In this document: piece after piece, positions 1-12,200 of the stretch
How the letters are laid out: every line of letters starts with the position of its first letter
Position numbering within the stretch: position 1 is the first letter of the stretch
Assembly (NCBI GenBank): GCA_009760855.2
Contig: WPIO01000002.1
Coordinates: 13,254,501 to 13,318,500 of the forward strand
Reading direction: 5' to 3'
DNA from: Cristatella mucedo
Lineage: Eukaryota; Bryozoa; Phylactolaemata; Cristatellidae
Length of the DNA: 64,000 nucleotides
The notes under the pieces: generated by a model
Seen by the model: only the letters and a program-made list of their open reading frames with translations
What the model was told of the DNA's origin: nothing
The model's database searches: none
Translations under genes and position numbers: made by a program

Positions 1-2460
1 CAAGTTCACCGATTTAATCCAAAGTGCACTCAGCAGATTTTTCGATATAGTTATCTAGTCATGGCCCTGTACAAGATTATGAGATACTCCGTGGATATCT
101 ACAAGCAAGTGTGTAGACCACTAAGCTTTAGGTAACAATTCGATCCCTATCCGTATCCCAATCCCAAACTGACCACGAGCTCAATCTGATCCCGACCGCC
201 TAAATCTGATCCCAATGCCAGTGTATAGGCTAACATGTCAGTGCAAGTATACATGCTCATATAGGAACCATACGTGTTACATAAATAGGAATAAAAAATA
301 CAACACGGCCAATTACCAATTTTTTAGAATGACTAACGATGAGATGCTATCCAGTAATGTATTAAATACTACTCGTTGTTAAGGACATGGCAACACGTGG
401 AGTTGGAGTTCGATGGGTTTGAAACTAGAAAACCTTCAATAATTGTCCGCAGAAAATGGAAACCGTAGAAAATAAATGTCAAACACCTTCGACGAGTCTT
501 TCTTAGCGATTTCAAAACAGAGAGACTAAAGGCTTACTGTTGCTATCTCCTCTCATGTAAATATAACTTCACGATCGTTCACGACTGAAACCATTTTAAC
601 TAGTCAGGTCCAAAACTAAATAATAAAATAAAGATAATAAGACATTTGTATAACAATAAGCACGTTATAGATGCTGTAAAGGAGTATATGGTTGACTAAT
701 ATGAATCTAGTAGGACAAAAACACTCAAATTGCAGTGTTTTAGGGGAAAGATGGATGGGTATAGCGAATGGTATAGTAACAAAATCAAGTTGAATATAGT
801 TGAATTGAAGATTCATTGGAATGCACATGCCAGCATGCGTATGCAATTATGTGACCCTGAGCAACTGCCTTACTACCTGGTTTTTCGGGTGCTGCTAATA
901 TTGCTAATTGAGTATAGTTACAGGTACAGTATTGTGAGCAAGACCTAGACAATGTAAGCTAAACAAAGCCTACCTACGGGTTCACGGTGCTAATGTGCAG
1001 GGTCTGGATGTTGAAGACGGCCCTTGTTCCTGGCTGGACAATTTGATGAGCGAATCTCAATCATATAAAAAAAACTGTCAGATCCTGTGATCTTGGGCAG
1101 TATATATCGATGAAGAGCACTGGCTATATGTGCCTTTTGGACACCCTTATTTACCCTTCATGTCAATGCGATAAAAAGCCTGACAAGTGATCGTCTCTGA
1201 CAGTTCACTGATGGATGGACCCTCGAAGATCAATGCTTTTGCCTGAGTAGGTTCTCTGGCAGGTTAGGGCTAAATGAACCAGTCAAACGGAAGCAATACG
1301 ACTGGAGAATGACAAGTCAATAAAAATACAAGGTCACCGGAGACTGGAATCTTGCTAACTGGTTCTGTTAGCCACTCTAGTTTGCTAGCACGAACTTGAC
1401 CTAGGCTAATCCCAGTGGTTCACCTATGCAACCGGAACTGCTTTGTTAGCTCTATCTCTGGGAATCAGACCGCATCCAGCCAGACGACATTGGACAGCAA
1501 TCCACTGAGCCCCATTAACAACACGGCATTTTAAACAACAAAGCATGCTAGCAGCAAAAGTAACTATACTTAGCCCAATAAACTAGTAGGGGAGCCGTAT
1601 ACATCATTCCAAGGCATTCATGCTACTTACACCAAGTTGATGTATTGGATGGAAATATGGACTTCACAAAACTCCGAAATCCTGTCTCAGTCCTAGGCAA
1701 TGACAGACGGCTTCGTGACAAATTTATAGAACCAGATTCCGGAAAATGGAGATCAACACCCTAAAAAGATGTGGTCGGAAATAGAATTTTATTTTAAAGA
1801 TACCGATGTGCTTCTGAATCTTCAATGAAGCAACAATGTTGAACACCAATATGGCTGCATTAGGCAACAGCATGTAGCTAAACACATACGTGGAAGGGAG
1901 GCCTGCCATCATGTCAGGCGACCACTGCTGGCAGGTTTAAGCTTTTGGGTCCCAATAAGTTTCGATCAAGTTTAAAATGGATCCAGATCAATTCATGCAT
2001 CCATGGAGACTGCCTTGGCTAAACAGTACCTTGCCATTGTGTGCGCTAAGTCAAGTGTAGTAGTAATGCACAGAAAAATAGCCGGGAGGAAGTGCAATAC
2101 ATCTTGCTGTGCCAGCCACTGCACATGCAAAGCAAATGCAGGGCCCTGAAGAAGCCAGCATATGCAGACAACTGCGATTGCTCATGAAAAAAGTGAAGGG
2201 GAACCATATACAACTGCAATAGAAGTCTTGGCAAGCACCTACGATGCCAAAACCGTGGTGATCTGTATGTACTAAAAAGTTTTCATTGAGATTATGGAAA
2301 TCAAGTCTAATTTAACACATGATTTGGGAAAACAGAAAATGAGGACTAATTAAGGAAGCAGTAAAAAACAATTGCTTATTTCTTCCTAGAAATTTCTGCT
2401 GTTTTGTTTTTCCCTTTCTATCACGTCATCCGATTTCCTGAATCGTTTCGAACTATGTTA
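1..2460. other. No recognisable gene
   Basis: AT-rich sequence with only short unsupported reading frames. I looked on the minus strand for the missing 3' exons of the VWA5A-like gene and saw none that I could defend. The gene could still continue through here to beyond the left edge. Confidence 0.5.
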
Positions 2461-2467
2461 CTCCTGA

Positions 2468-2630
2468 GTCTTGGATCTTAGTCCAGGGGTAAGGCGCTCA
2501 CTAGTTATGACCGAGGGTCGCGGGTTTGAGTCCTGCAGCAGGCAATCCTTTACTGCCGCTTGGCAGCGATAGTGATAGTCATTGAGGTTCTTCTGCCGAT
2601 ATATAAATGAGGCTGTTAAATCGGCTAGTC
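2468..2630 (+). repeat. SINE-1 (tRNA-derived) copy
   Basis: Shows the SINE-1 plan: a tRNA-like head with an A-box-like GGTAAGGCGCTC, a B-box-like GGGTTTGAGTCC, a body containing GCGATAGTGATAGTCATTGAGG, and the 3' signature TATAAATGAGGCTGTTAAATC. Like the other copies it has no coding capacity and would depend on Pol III transcription and LINE machinery. Confidence 0.8.
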
Positions 2631-2697
2631 TTTAATTTACTTTTTATGTCCAGCATATGTTGTACATGCTCATAGAAGCATGCTTCAAACTGTTGAT

Positions 2698-2800
2698 TGG
2701 CTTCGTGGTTAAGGTGCTCGCCCCGACCGAGGTCAAGGTGAATATATTTGAAGGCCGAGGTCGTGGGCTCGAGCACAAATGAATTACATTTATGTAATTA
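2698..2800 (+). repeat. SINE-2 copy, partial
   Basis: Carries GGTTAAGGTGCTCG, GACCGAGGTCAAGGTGAATA, then GGTCGTGGGCTCGAGC and the tail ACAAATGAATTACATT. The same layout recurs at 28640-28775 and at 25405-25476/26523-26617. The middle of the 3' half is missing here. Confidence 0.55.
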
Positions 2801-3501
2801 TACTTTGATGATTACGGATAAAGTAACCCATATGGTCGCTGAAATACATTGATAGAGAAGGGGATACTTGGTGCATCCTGCCCATCTTGTTTGCACCGGT
2901 GGGACTACAAAATAGTATCCTTCGAAAATGGCAACTATGTGAGGAGGCATGAAGTTGCTGCCAGATACTACCAGATACTACCATAACTGAGCATTTCGTG
3001 CATTTTTTTGCATCTGATAAGCAAACCAAGATAGTAGTAGCACGAACGATTTGCTACAACTATTGCTACAACTTGTTCGAAGTCCAGGCTCTTTCCTCAG
3101 GGAGAAATTGTGTTGTCCATGAAGCAATAGAATATTTGAGGTTATATCTTAATCTCCAAGGTGCATGGATTTTTGGGCTAGTTATGCATAACAGCAGCAG
3201 ACGACTTAAAAAAGACAGGCGGCTGCCTCTATCCATACACCATTCCTGAGCATGGCACAGCTATACTGAAGAACGCAGAAATGCCAAACCGACTTGTATG
3301 TCTTTCGTATGACTTCCGGGATTGGCCAGAATGTAAGTCTAGTAAACTCTGACCCCACTCAGAATGAGTTGAAGCTATGTAACGATATGCACCACTGCTA
3401 CGTGGCTACTACTTGAAGATGCAAGCATTGTTGGAAAAACATCGAGGAACACTCGTGGCATGGAGGCGTGAGCATGCACTTAAAAGGGGCCAAGCACTTA
3501 C

Positions 3502-3608
3502 AATCTGCAAGCATGGGGCTTAAAGGTAGCAGCAGATTGGTACTCTGTGGTAACACGCCGTCTGGTTGCAGGCCATGCTTTGTCTGGGCTACAGGAAAAC
3601 ATGCTGCT
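3502..3608 (-). CDS. VWA5A-like gene, last exon found
   Basis: With acceptor TACCTCAG and donor ATT|GTAAGT this is open in the required phase and encodes a basic stretch containing W-P-A-T-R-R-R-V-T-T-E-Y. Family similarity is low in this region, so support comes mainly from splice sites and phase. It ends in phase 2, so more coding sequence must follow to the left. Confidence 0.55.
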
Positions 3609-6183
3609 CTGAGGTATGAGCAGCGGCCTATTTTTGCATACGGTTACAGACTTACAGAAGCGCTCAGCCGTAGAGCAGACTCCTCTGGCCACACAGGTAC
3701 CATGTCGGCCACATCCAATGGCAGCCCAGTACTGCGGTTGATGCCAATGTAACGGGTAAACATGGCTGAGGCAACGTTGCTAGCTTGACTAGCCACTAAT
3801 ATTTCGTACTCATTCTCTAGGATATCTTCTGCACCGAGCGCCTGATGTATGCCTGAAAAATATAAAAAAATATAGCAAAAATGCAAGGCGTAGACTGTGT
3901 TTTCCCAATGCTCCATCACGCAGAGTCAGCCAGCCAGCAACACGGGAGAACTCAACTAACACGTTGAGTAGTAACACAATCAGGTGTGCGCGCGTGTGCG
4001 TGAGCACGCATGTGCGAACAAGCACGATCTGCACTGTGCGAGCATGTGTGTGTGTTTTTGCTTGCATGACCGTAAGTGAGCTATGCAACCGAGTTTATGC
4101 AAATGACTGCATGCCAGTGTGTACGTGAAAGTGTGTTTGTGGACTTGTGTATGCATGTATACGCAAGAGAGAGCATGTGGTGTGTATGTGTGTGTGCATG
4201 CGCACACATGTGTGCGCCCCGCGAGTGTGCCAATGTATGTACATGTGGCAAGCGACTAGGCCTTAGGTGTTGCTAGGGGGAGGCATGGTAGTCGGATGCC
4301 AAAGTTAATAGCAGCAAAATTTTCATCCACACCAAAATGTGTGATCCATGTCTGCTGGTGGGCTAACTCGGTAGCTGAACCGACAAGATGGGCTAATTGC
4401 AATCGGCTCAAACACTTTTCAGCATCAGCTATAAAAACCGTCATGCTCAAGGACTGAGCTGCAAATCAAACAAACCCTTCGGCTATCTCACGGCCCCGAA
4501 GGCACAGGCCCCTGACATGCGAAGGCAGGCCACAGACGGAGCCTCAAACGAAGTCTACAGTGCAACCATACAGTCCAGGTTCAGAGAGACGGGTCGGTCT
4601 GCAAATGGCAACACACTACTACTAGTAGTGGAAGCCGACGATTGTATGGCGGCGTACGGCAGGAAAAACCGTGCCTCAATCTGACCTCTCTCCATGTCCA
4701 GCATGGCTCCTTTGATGGCTAGCCGATGTAACGGCACAGTGTCGTTATGCAAGAGCTCTGTCAGGTTGAAGTGCACAGTGGTCGAGTATGGCTGTCCCTC
4801 CTCCTTGCCCGTGAGAGTTGCGGTGCAGTTAGCATCAGCATCGTCATCGTCACTAGGCTAAAAATGTTAAGATATTGTATTAGCTATAGATGAAACACTA
4901 TAGATGGCCCACTGTTGGTGGCACGAGCCATGCTGCTTCGAGGCCTTGGTTACACGAGGTGGGAAAGGAAGGTGTAGCAGCAATCAAGAATACAATATAA
5001 TGTCATGTATCTCCATCTCTAACTCCAAAAAGCCACAAGACTAAATGAGTGCTACGCTGGAGAAGTTTACATAGCGCTCTCAAAGCACTAGTGGCTCTCG
5101 GTGCGCATATAGTTGCCAAAAGACTTCATCTCATGCAACAAAGAGGTTGTGAGACGCATAGATGAGTCAGGAGAGCAGTCAAGGAGGACAACGACATGGA
5201 AGTAGCTGCTGTAGTCGGCAGCATGGAGAGATGTCGTTGCATAAGTCTCGTGGAAGTGAGTTCCACGGTACTGGAGCTGCCGAGCAAAAGCATCTGTTGC
5301 CACCGATCTTTAAGTGTAGGAACGGAACAGCTAAATTATTGTATGTGGAGGACCTGTGGGGACGGGGGGGGGGAGCTCAAACTGGTGCGGCAGTTCAGCT
5401 GGATATTAATAAGCGTAGTCGATTGCTGGTGACACTGCCCCAGAATCTATAAATATCCACAAGTAACAACTGTCTTTAATGGTTGCATAAAGCACATACC
5501 ATTCCAGTAATAAGACAGTATACTGTAAGGCTCTCTTCAGCGAATAAGGTGCTAGCCAGACCAGGTGCCATCGGATGTATTTCGACGCCATCGGGTACCG
5601 TGAAGCGTAGATCAAGGTCAGTCAGACACGGCTGCATTGCGCTACGCAGGGCTGACAGCACCTGAAATGAATGTGTCCAAGCTGAGTGAAGACCAAGGCC
5701 AGCCTCGGATAAAGTAGATTCAAGTAGTGCAACTGAGTAATATCAGGAATCATTAGTGACACAAGCACAATCACAAGCTGCAATGAGGCAGGCATAAGTC
5801 TGCTTCATTACCTTAGACCTCGCTAACGACAATGCAGACAGACAAGCATGCCGAAAGCAATCGAGTGCAATATACGATGTGAGATATGGCTAGAAGACCC
5901 ATATTTCAACCAAAGAGCACAGAGCAGAGATTGTAGAATGCATCCCTGTACACAGTGTTCACCGGTTCTCAAGATGGCTATCACAATATCCGAAGAAATC
6001 CGAGGGAATGTCCACTAATGGAAGAGCTGCTTAGGATTCGCGGAATTAACAGAAGAGTCGCGCATGTCGTAATGTAATTTAGTTAAGATGTATTCCAATT
6101 CGCCGATTGAGTAAGCTGTGTGCACCGTCGATGCTCGGGTAGCAAGATTAATGCTTTCTCTGCAATTAGCACACACAAATACA

Positions 6184-6248
<65 letters not shown>

Positions 6249-9200
6249 CTTATAAACAATATTTCATGCACATATAAAAAGCATGCATACAACAACATAT
6301 GTTTTGCTTCATTCATCTAGCATCTGACTGCTACAACCACAGCTGATTTAGACCTCACTACCTCAACTGCTCTCCTGACTCAGCTATACTTCCCACTTTC
6401 TCTTTGTTGCTTGAGATGAAGTCTGTTGGTTACCGAATGAGTACAGACAGCTGCTTAGGCTGTGAGTATGCTATACAAAACTCCTGCGTAACACCCACAT
6501 AGTCTTCGTGGCTTTGAGTAATTACAGAGGGAGATGCATTACATTACATAACAGAAACAAGTAAGCGCCATTTTAGCTTCATCCTGTGAATGCACGCACA
6601 CACAATCTTCGAAATTGGCAGATCCTTCAGCAGAGCCTGACTTTTTGAAACAGTCATCATGCTTGTTTTTGCTACGAATGCCTATATGCTACAGTTTCTT
6701 CACGATGTAGTTGATCAACCAGTGCGTGGTATGCACGATGTTTTATCGGAACACTGGTGGCAGTAAAGAGAAGGTGCCATCGACCTCAGCCGAAACGAGA
6801 GTGCCATGGAATATGTGCATGGGGGATTAATTCTGCTTGTAGCACAAAATGCTGATTCACTTGCTGAAGGACTTGGGGTGAGAGCCTAGGAGTAAGGTGT
6901 GAATATCCTAGGACAAGTAGGCCATGATAAACCAGGAGATAATATGCTCACTCTTCACGACCGTGGATTCGAATCCTGCAGTTGGGCGATCCTTTATTGC
7001 CAACTGGTAGCAGTGATGACAGCCGATATTGCTCTTCTGCTATACAAATGCTGCTATACAAATGAGACAGTTAAATCAGCTAAGACTCAGGTCGTGGGTT
7101 CAAATGCTGCAGCAGAAATCCTTTATTACCCGCAGCAAGTAGAGCGATAGCCACCAAGGCTCTTCTACCACTTTATACTTGTGGTTATTAGATGAGAGCA
7201 CTTTTACTCTGTTTGTGTGTGTGTGTGTGTGTTGCTCTAGCATTTGTTTCTCCTCTATTGGCAAACGTCTTTTCAGCCTTATGTCAGTTAAAAAGGAGGG
7301 CCCCTAAGATTTTGCAGGGCAGTTATATATTATGTTCCCTTATTTGGAGCCCACAATATTTGAATCTCGATGGTTTGTATGCATGTCAATAAAGAGAGCC
7401 ACATTAAGTTGGAACCATTCATAATGTTTTGGAAGATTTTGCTATGTAATGGTACCAAACTTGTAATACAATCGAGTATATACATTAGAGTATCTTAGCT
7501 TATGTTCGTGTACCAATACACTAAACTCCAAATACATCTCTTATATCCAAGCCTTTCTAATGATCTTCCTACCTACGGCTTTCCTTTTCTGGTATTAGCC
7601 TTAACAAGCTGTAATAACCTTTTCACCTATTCTTTAGCACACCAGTCACCTTTAATCAAGTAGCTTTTACAGTGTTGTACATACAGCAGCTAGTCGTTCA
7701 TCTGCTCTTGCCTTCAAATCGATTTGAGCAGGGTAGAGTGGTTTACCACTCTCTTGTTCACTGCTAGGCTAAGCATGAATCCTGGGCAAAAAATTGAAAA
7801 TGTCCATGGTGATACTGGTAACAGATGGTTTCAGAAACAATGCCCCCTCAGCTCGAGAGGCATGGCAAAAACAGAATTCCAGAAACGGTACCTACCGGAA
7901 AACAATTCTGAATTAGCTAAAGAGGATCGTGTCCGCTTGTCACTTGAAATCACCTAACGCTATTCAGAGCCAGCCGAATCGTTGCTAGGTGCAAGTAAAA
8001 CCTGATGGGATAACTCGAGCCAGAATAACCTGGGGTAGCAAGATGACAGCCGGAGATTCCACTTCAAATAGGCCAGTGGTACACCATAAATCGCATGATC
8101 GACTATTATTAAAAGTGAAAGTAATAGCAGACTGATTCAAACTCACATTTATAAAGCAGCAAAAGAAGATAATTATAATAATGCACTTGATAAAGCGCCC
8201 TCAGAGAACTCAATCTCTTTCTAGGCGCATCACATTTGTTGCAAAGGGAAGTGCGATTGAATGGTGAGTACTATCATGCTTGATAAACAACATGAATAAC
8301 ATAGTTAGGGGTGACATGCACAGGGTCAGCATGCAAGTGCGGTTAGTGGCAGCATGCAAAGTGTCAGCACGCATAAGCACATCAAGGACGAATCACAGGG
8401 ACCCACTAAATGCTGCCATAAATAGGTGAATTTCTAATTTCTTTTTATATGTGGTCAGGTCAGGGGATGTTCTGATGCAAGTCGGGAGGGAGTTCCAGGC
8501 TTTGGTAGCATGCGAACTAAATGCACTGTCTCCAAAGGATTTGAGGTTTGTACGAGGTATTGGTAAACTGTTGGATTCCGAAAAGCAGGTGGTACGATGC
8601 TTGGCCTGGTGGGCGAGTATATCTGAGAGATAGGCTGGAGTCAAAGAATGAAGTGACCTGAAAGTGAGCAACAAGACCTTGAAGTCGATCGGTTGCTTGA
8701 CTGGTAGCCAGTGCAGGTCGGAGAGAAGTGGTGTGATGTGGCAACAGCAACATTTTCGGGAGAGAGAGAGAGGCCCGCCGACACCACAGGACGTCTTCGC
8801 ACTGCATCTCTACCTGTAGCTAGCGTATCGACTGCCTCCAGAGAACGTACCGCCAGCGAAAGCTCGCTTCTGCCGAGTGTGCGTGGAACAAATCTTTGCT
8901 TCCCGAAGGACGCGAAGAAATAGCGACGAAGCTACGACAGACAAGCCTATCTGCAGAGTTTTGCACCATCTGTAATCACCAGATTGCACATGCCGGTAGG
9001 CCAGTAAGCAGTGAGTTACAGAAGTCAAGATGGGATGTCACAAATGCATGGACCTTAGACGTGACTTAAACTTAGACGTGGTATCCTTATCTAAACAAGC
9101 CCTAGTTTTAGCAATGTTATGTAGCTGAAAGTAGGCAGACTTGACTGTGGAGCTGATGTGGTCGTCTAACGAGGGGTCACAGAGCAAAAGAGCCCTAGAG

Positions 9201-12200
9201 TGGCTATTGCTCCACTTGAAATGATGGGAAATAAAAGAATTATCTGCTGCAAGAACTCGAACTCACGACCTGAACCCTGAGGACCTTGCCATAAGCTAAG
9301 ACCCGGAGACCGAGCGTGCAGAGATCAGCAGTTGCGCTCGAGAGCTTCAAGGACGAACGTGATGCTGTCGATCAGTCAGTCAGTCAGTCAGTCAAGTCAG
9401 CTGGTCAGTCATTAAAAAGGTGTCCCCAATCGCGACCATCAGTACTTACTTTTGAATAAGGTCGCTCGCCTGATTTGAGAAATTGACAGCGTCCATTTCC
9501 AGCTCTTGCAAGCCCAAGCAGAAGTGGTCTGGATGCACTTTCTCCTATTCCAAAGGTAAATATCCTAAAGAAATTGCAATCATTCTTGGGTAAGTTGGGT
9601 ATATAATTGCAAGCACGTTTGTAGGCGATTTTAAAAAAGGTAGAGTAAATGTTTCTTATTCAATGCCTCATTTCTATAGTAGAAGGAAAGCCGTATCATC
9701 TATCCCCAGCTTGTAGCCAGCAGTACGGGTTTATTTGCCTGCTGCAGGTCTCAAATTCACGACCTAGGCCTTGTGGAATTTTTGCCCCAGGGTATTTGCC
9801 CTTTGGAGGTAAGGTGCTTACTCTTCACGATGGTCGTGGTTCGAGTCCTGCAGTGGACGATCCATCATTGTCCACGGTAAGCGGTAGTGAAGGCCATTAA
9901 GGCTCTTATGCCACAATATAAATGAAGCTGTCGAATTATATAGTTTTGTAATATATTTAGGTGATGAATTGCATCATAACACTGGACCCAGCTATATTTC
10001 TGCGCATTGCTAATTAGGCTTCACCATTTTCGGCAGCTAAAACACTGCAAAAACAAACACCACCATTGCAGCAATCCAACAACACTGGGGCCACTTAAAA
10101 CCTGCCACGAAATTATTCATCTGTCTCAACACCAACGGATTCAGAAGCATTCTTTCGAAGATTAAATGTCAACTGTCCACTGAACGAGCAAATATTACTG
10201 CTAAAATATTGTTATCAACCACTTGTGACTTGTACATTGGGAAAAACTACAGGGAAATCAAGCTGATTTGCCCAAAAATGGGCATACAACTCGAATTCTG
10301 AAACCAGCACTCAAATTAGGGGATATTCCAGAGCACTGATTGCACCAGCTATTCATACAAATTGGAGAGGAACGATTGGCACACAGGTCATAGCTGTCGG
10401 CTAAGTCATGAGGCTGGCATCCTTCATCAAAAATCGGATGCACGACCTTGAATCTTGGTCTGGTATGTCAGGTCAGGACAAGGAATGCTTCAGGTGCCGT
10501 AGAAGTTCCAATGTGAGCTTGAAGATTTCTTATTTTTGTAATATCATTCAGAAACCACCACAGTCAACTTTTGCATTGACACTCTTTCAGGATAATTCGT
10601 CTATTGTAATGGGGCCAGACAGAGAGGAACTAAAACAACATCCGTGTCAGCCAGCACAGCTTCACAAGTGGAGCAAAGGTCATACGTGTAGCTAAAAAAA
10701 AATCCTAGCTGATTAAACGGCCTCTTTTTGTATAGCGACAGAAGAGCCTTTATGGCTATCACCACCGCTTGCAGTGGCGATACAGGATCGCCCACCGCAG
10801 GAATCGAACCCACGACCTCGGGACCGAGGTCGTGAAAAGCGACCGCCTTACCTAGTGTGCGTGCCGTCACGGCTCACTAGGTAAGTAAAGCTATAGTGAT
10901 GATGACTGTATTAAACCAAAAGAAAAAGGTGCTAAGGAAAGCAGGCCTTGAAAGTTAATTGTTATTGCAACTCTATTCTTACCTGACTTTCTCTAAGCCT
11001 TTGCTGGATGTGATGTGCTACTAAGGCTAAAAGCTTATCTATAATGCTTAGCTTTGGGGTATCGTGGCCAAAGCAGTCCCAAGATTCCAAGCTGTACCTC
11101 AAGTATATAAAATGTGTGATAGTAAAAACTGAGGAATTATACCCCTCCCCATATTCTGAGCGAGATTTAATGTTTGCTTTCGTGTAATTTTTGGGAAAAA
11201 CAGCTATATTTGCCTAGCTCTGTCCACTGTAAAGTCGCGGGTAGTTGCACGGCTACGTTTTTTAGCAAAACAAATAGTTCTGCATTACTATGAGACTTTT
11301 GAAATTTGCTCGTGCGAAAATTGGAATGAATTTGAGGTGAAAGAATACACTGACGTGCCAGGTAAACATGCCACTAAAATCTAAGGCCTTAACAAGCTGT
11401 ACAAATCAGAAGTTGCTCGGATAATCTGCCGGCCAAGTAATACACAGAGAAATGGCTAACACGGGCAATTGGATCGGCCTGCCTCAGGGGAAAGTCTTGC
11501 CAAGGAGTCTTGGTTTCATTTTCTGTGGACAGTAGCAGCTATCTCTACTTATTGTTGAGTTCTTATCCTATCACTTCTCGGATCCTTGCCTACCGCACCA
11601 TTTCCATCTGTGGTGGTGACAGCGCCTCGACCACGCTTTGGGATTCAACTTGTCACTTATATAAGTGCCTAGGAAGAGAATCAGTCATCTGAGGGTGCTA
11701 TGTAAATGTATTATTATTATTATAAGTTTTCATTCCTTGATTCTATGGTACATATTCGGGACAGCACAATAACTTTTCGATCTTAAATAACAGCACATTT
11801 CACCCTAGTTCACATGATTAGAGACAAATCTCCCGGTAAAGAGAGACATAAGGTTAATAGTGAGAATCCACAACTACCCGCAGTCGGGGGAGGGGAGGAC
11901 TCGCCGGTTCGGGCACAACCAGACACCACTATCTATTAACTTGGCTGACAAAAAATGCAGCATCAAAGCATTTGCACTCTAGTTGCATATGCAACAGGCT
12001 TGCATAGAGTAGATGATCAGTGCTGACACGATATGCAGCTTCACTTATATCTTTTTCATGCAGCACGGTGCAGCGGCAAGAGGAAACTCGACTTCTATTT
12101 CGGTACATACGATCCACAATCATCAGTCTCGGTTCGCTCCTCAAGAGTGGGAGCAGAAAGCCGATGCCGAGCACTATTCTACTATAAAGCATAGCGGGGC

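Noticed and set aside
10790-10860. tRNA-like sequence with a good B box
   Set aside because: Part of a repeated SINE with a fixed non-tRNA body and 3' end; not a functional tRNA gene.
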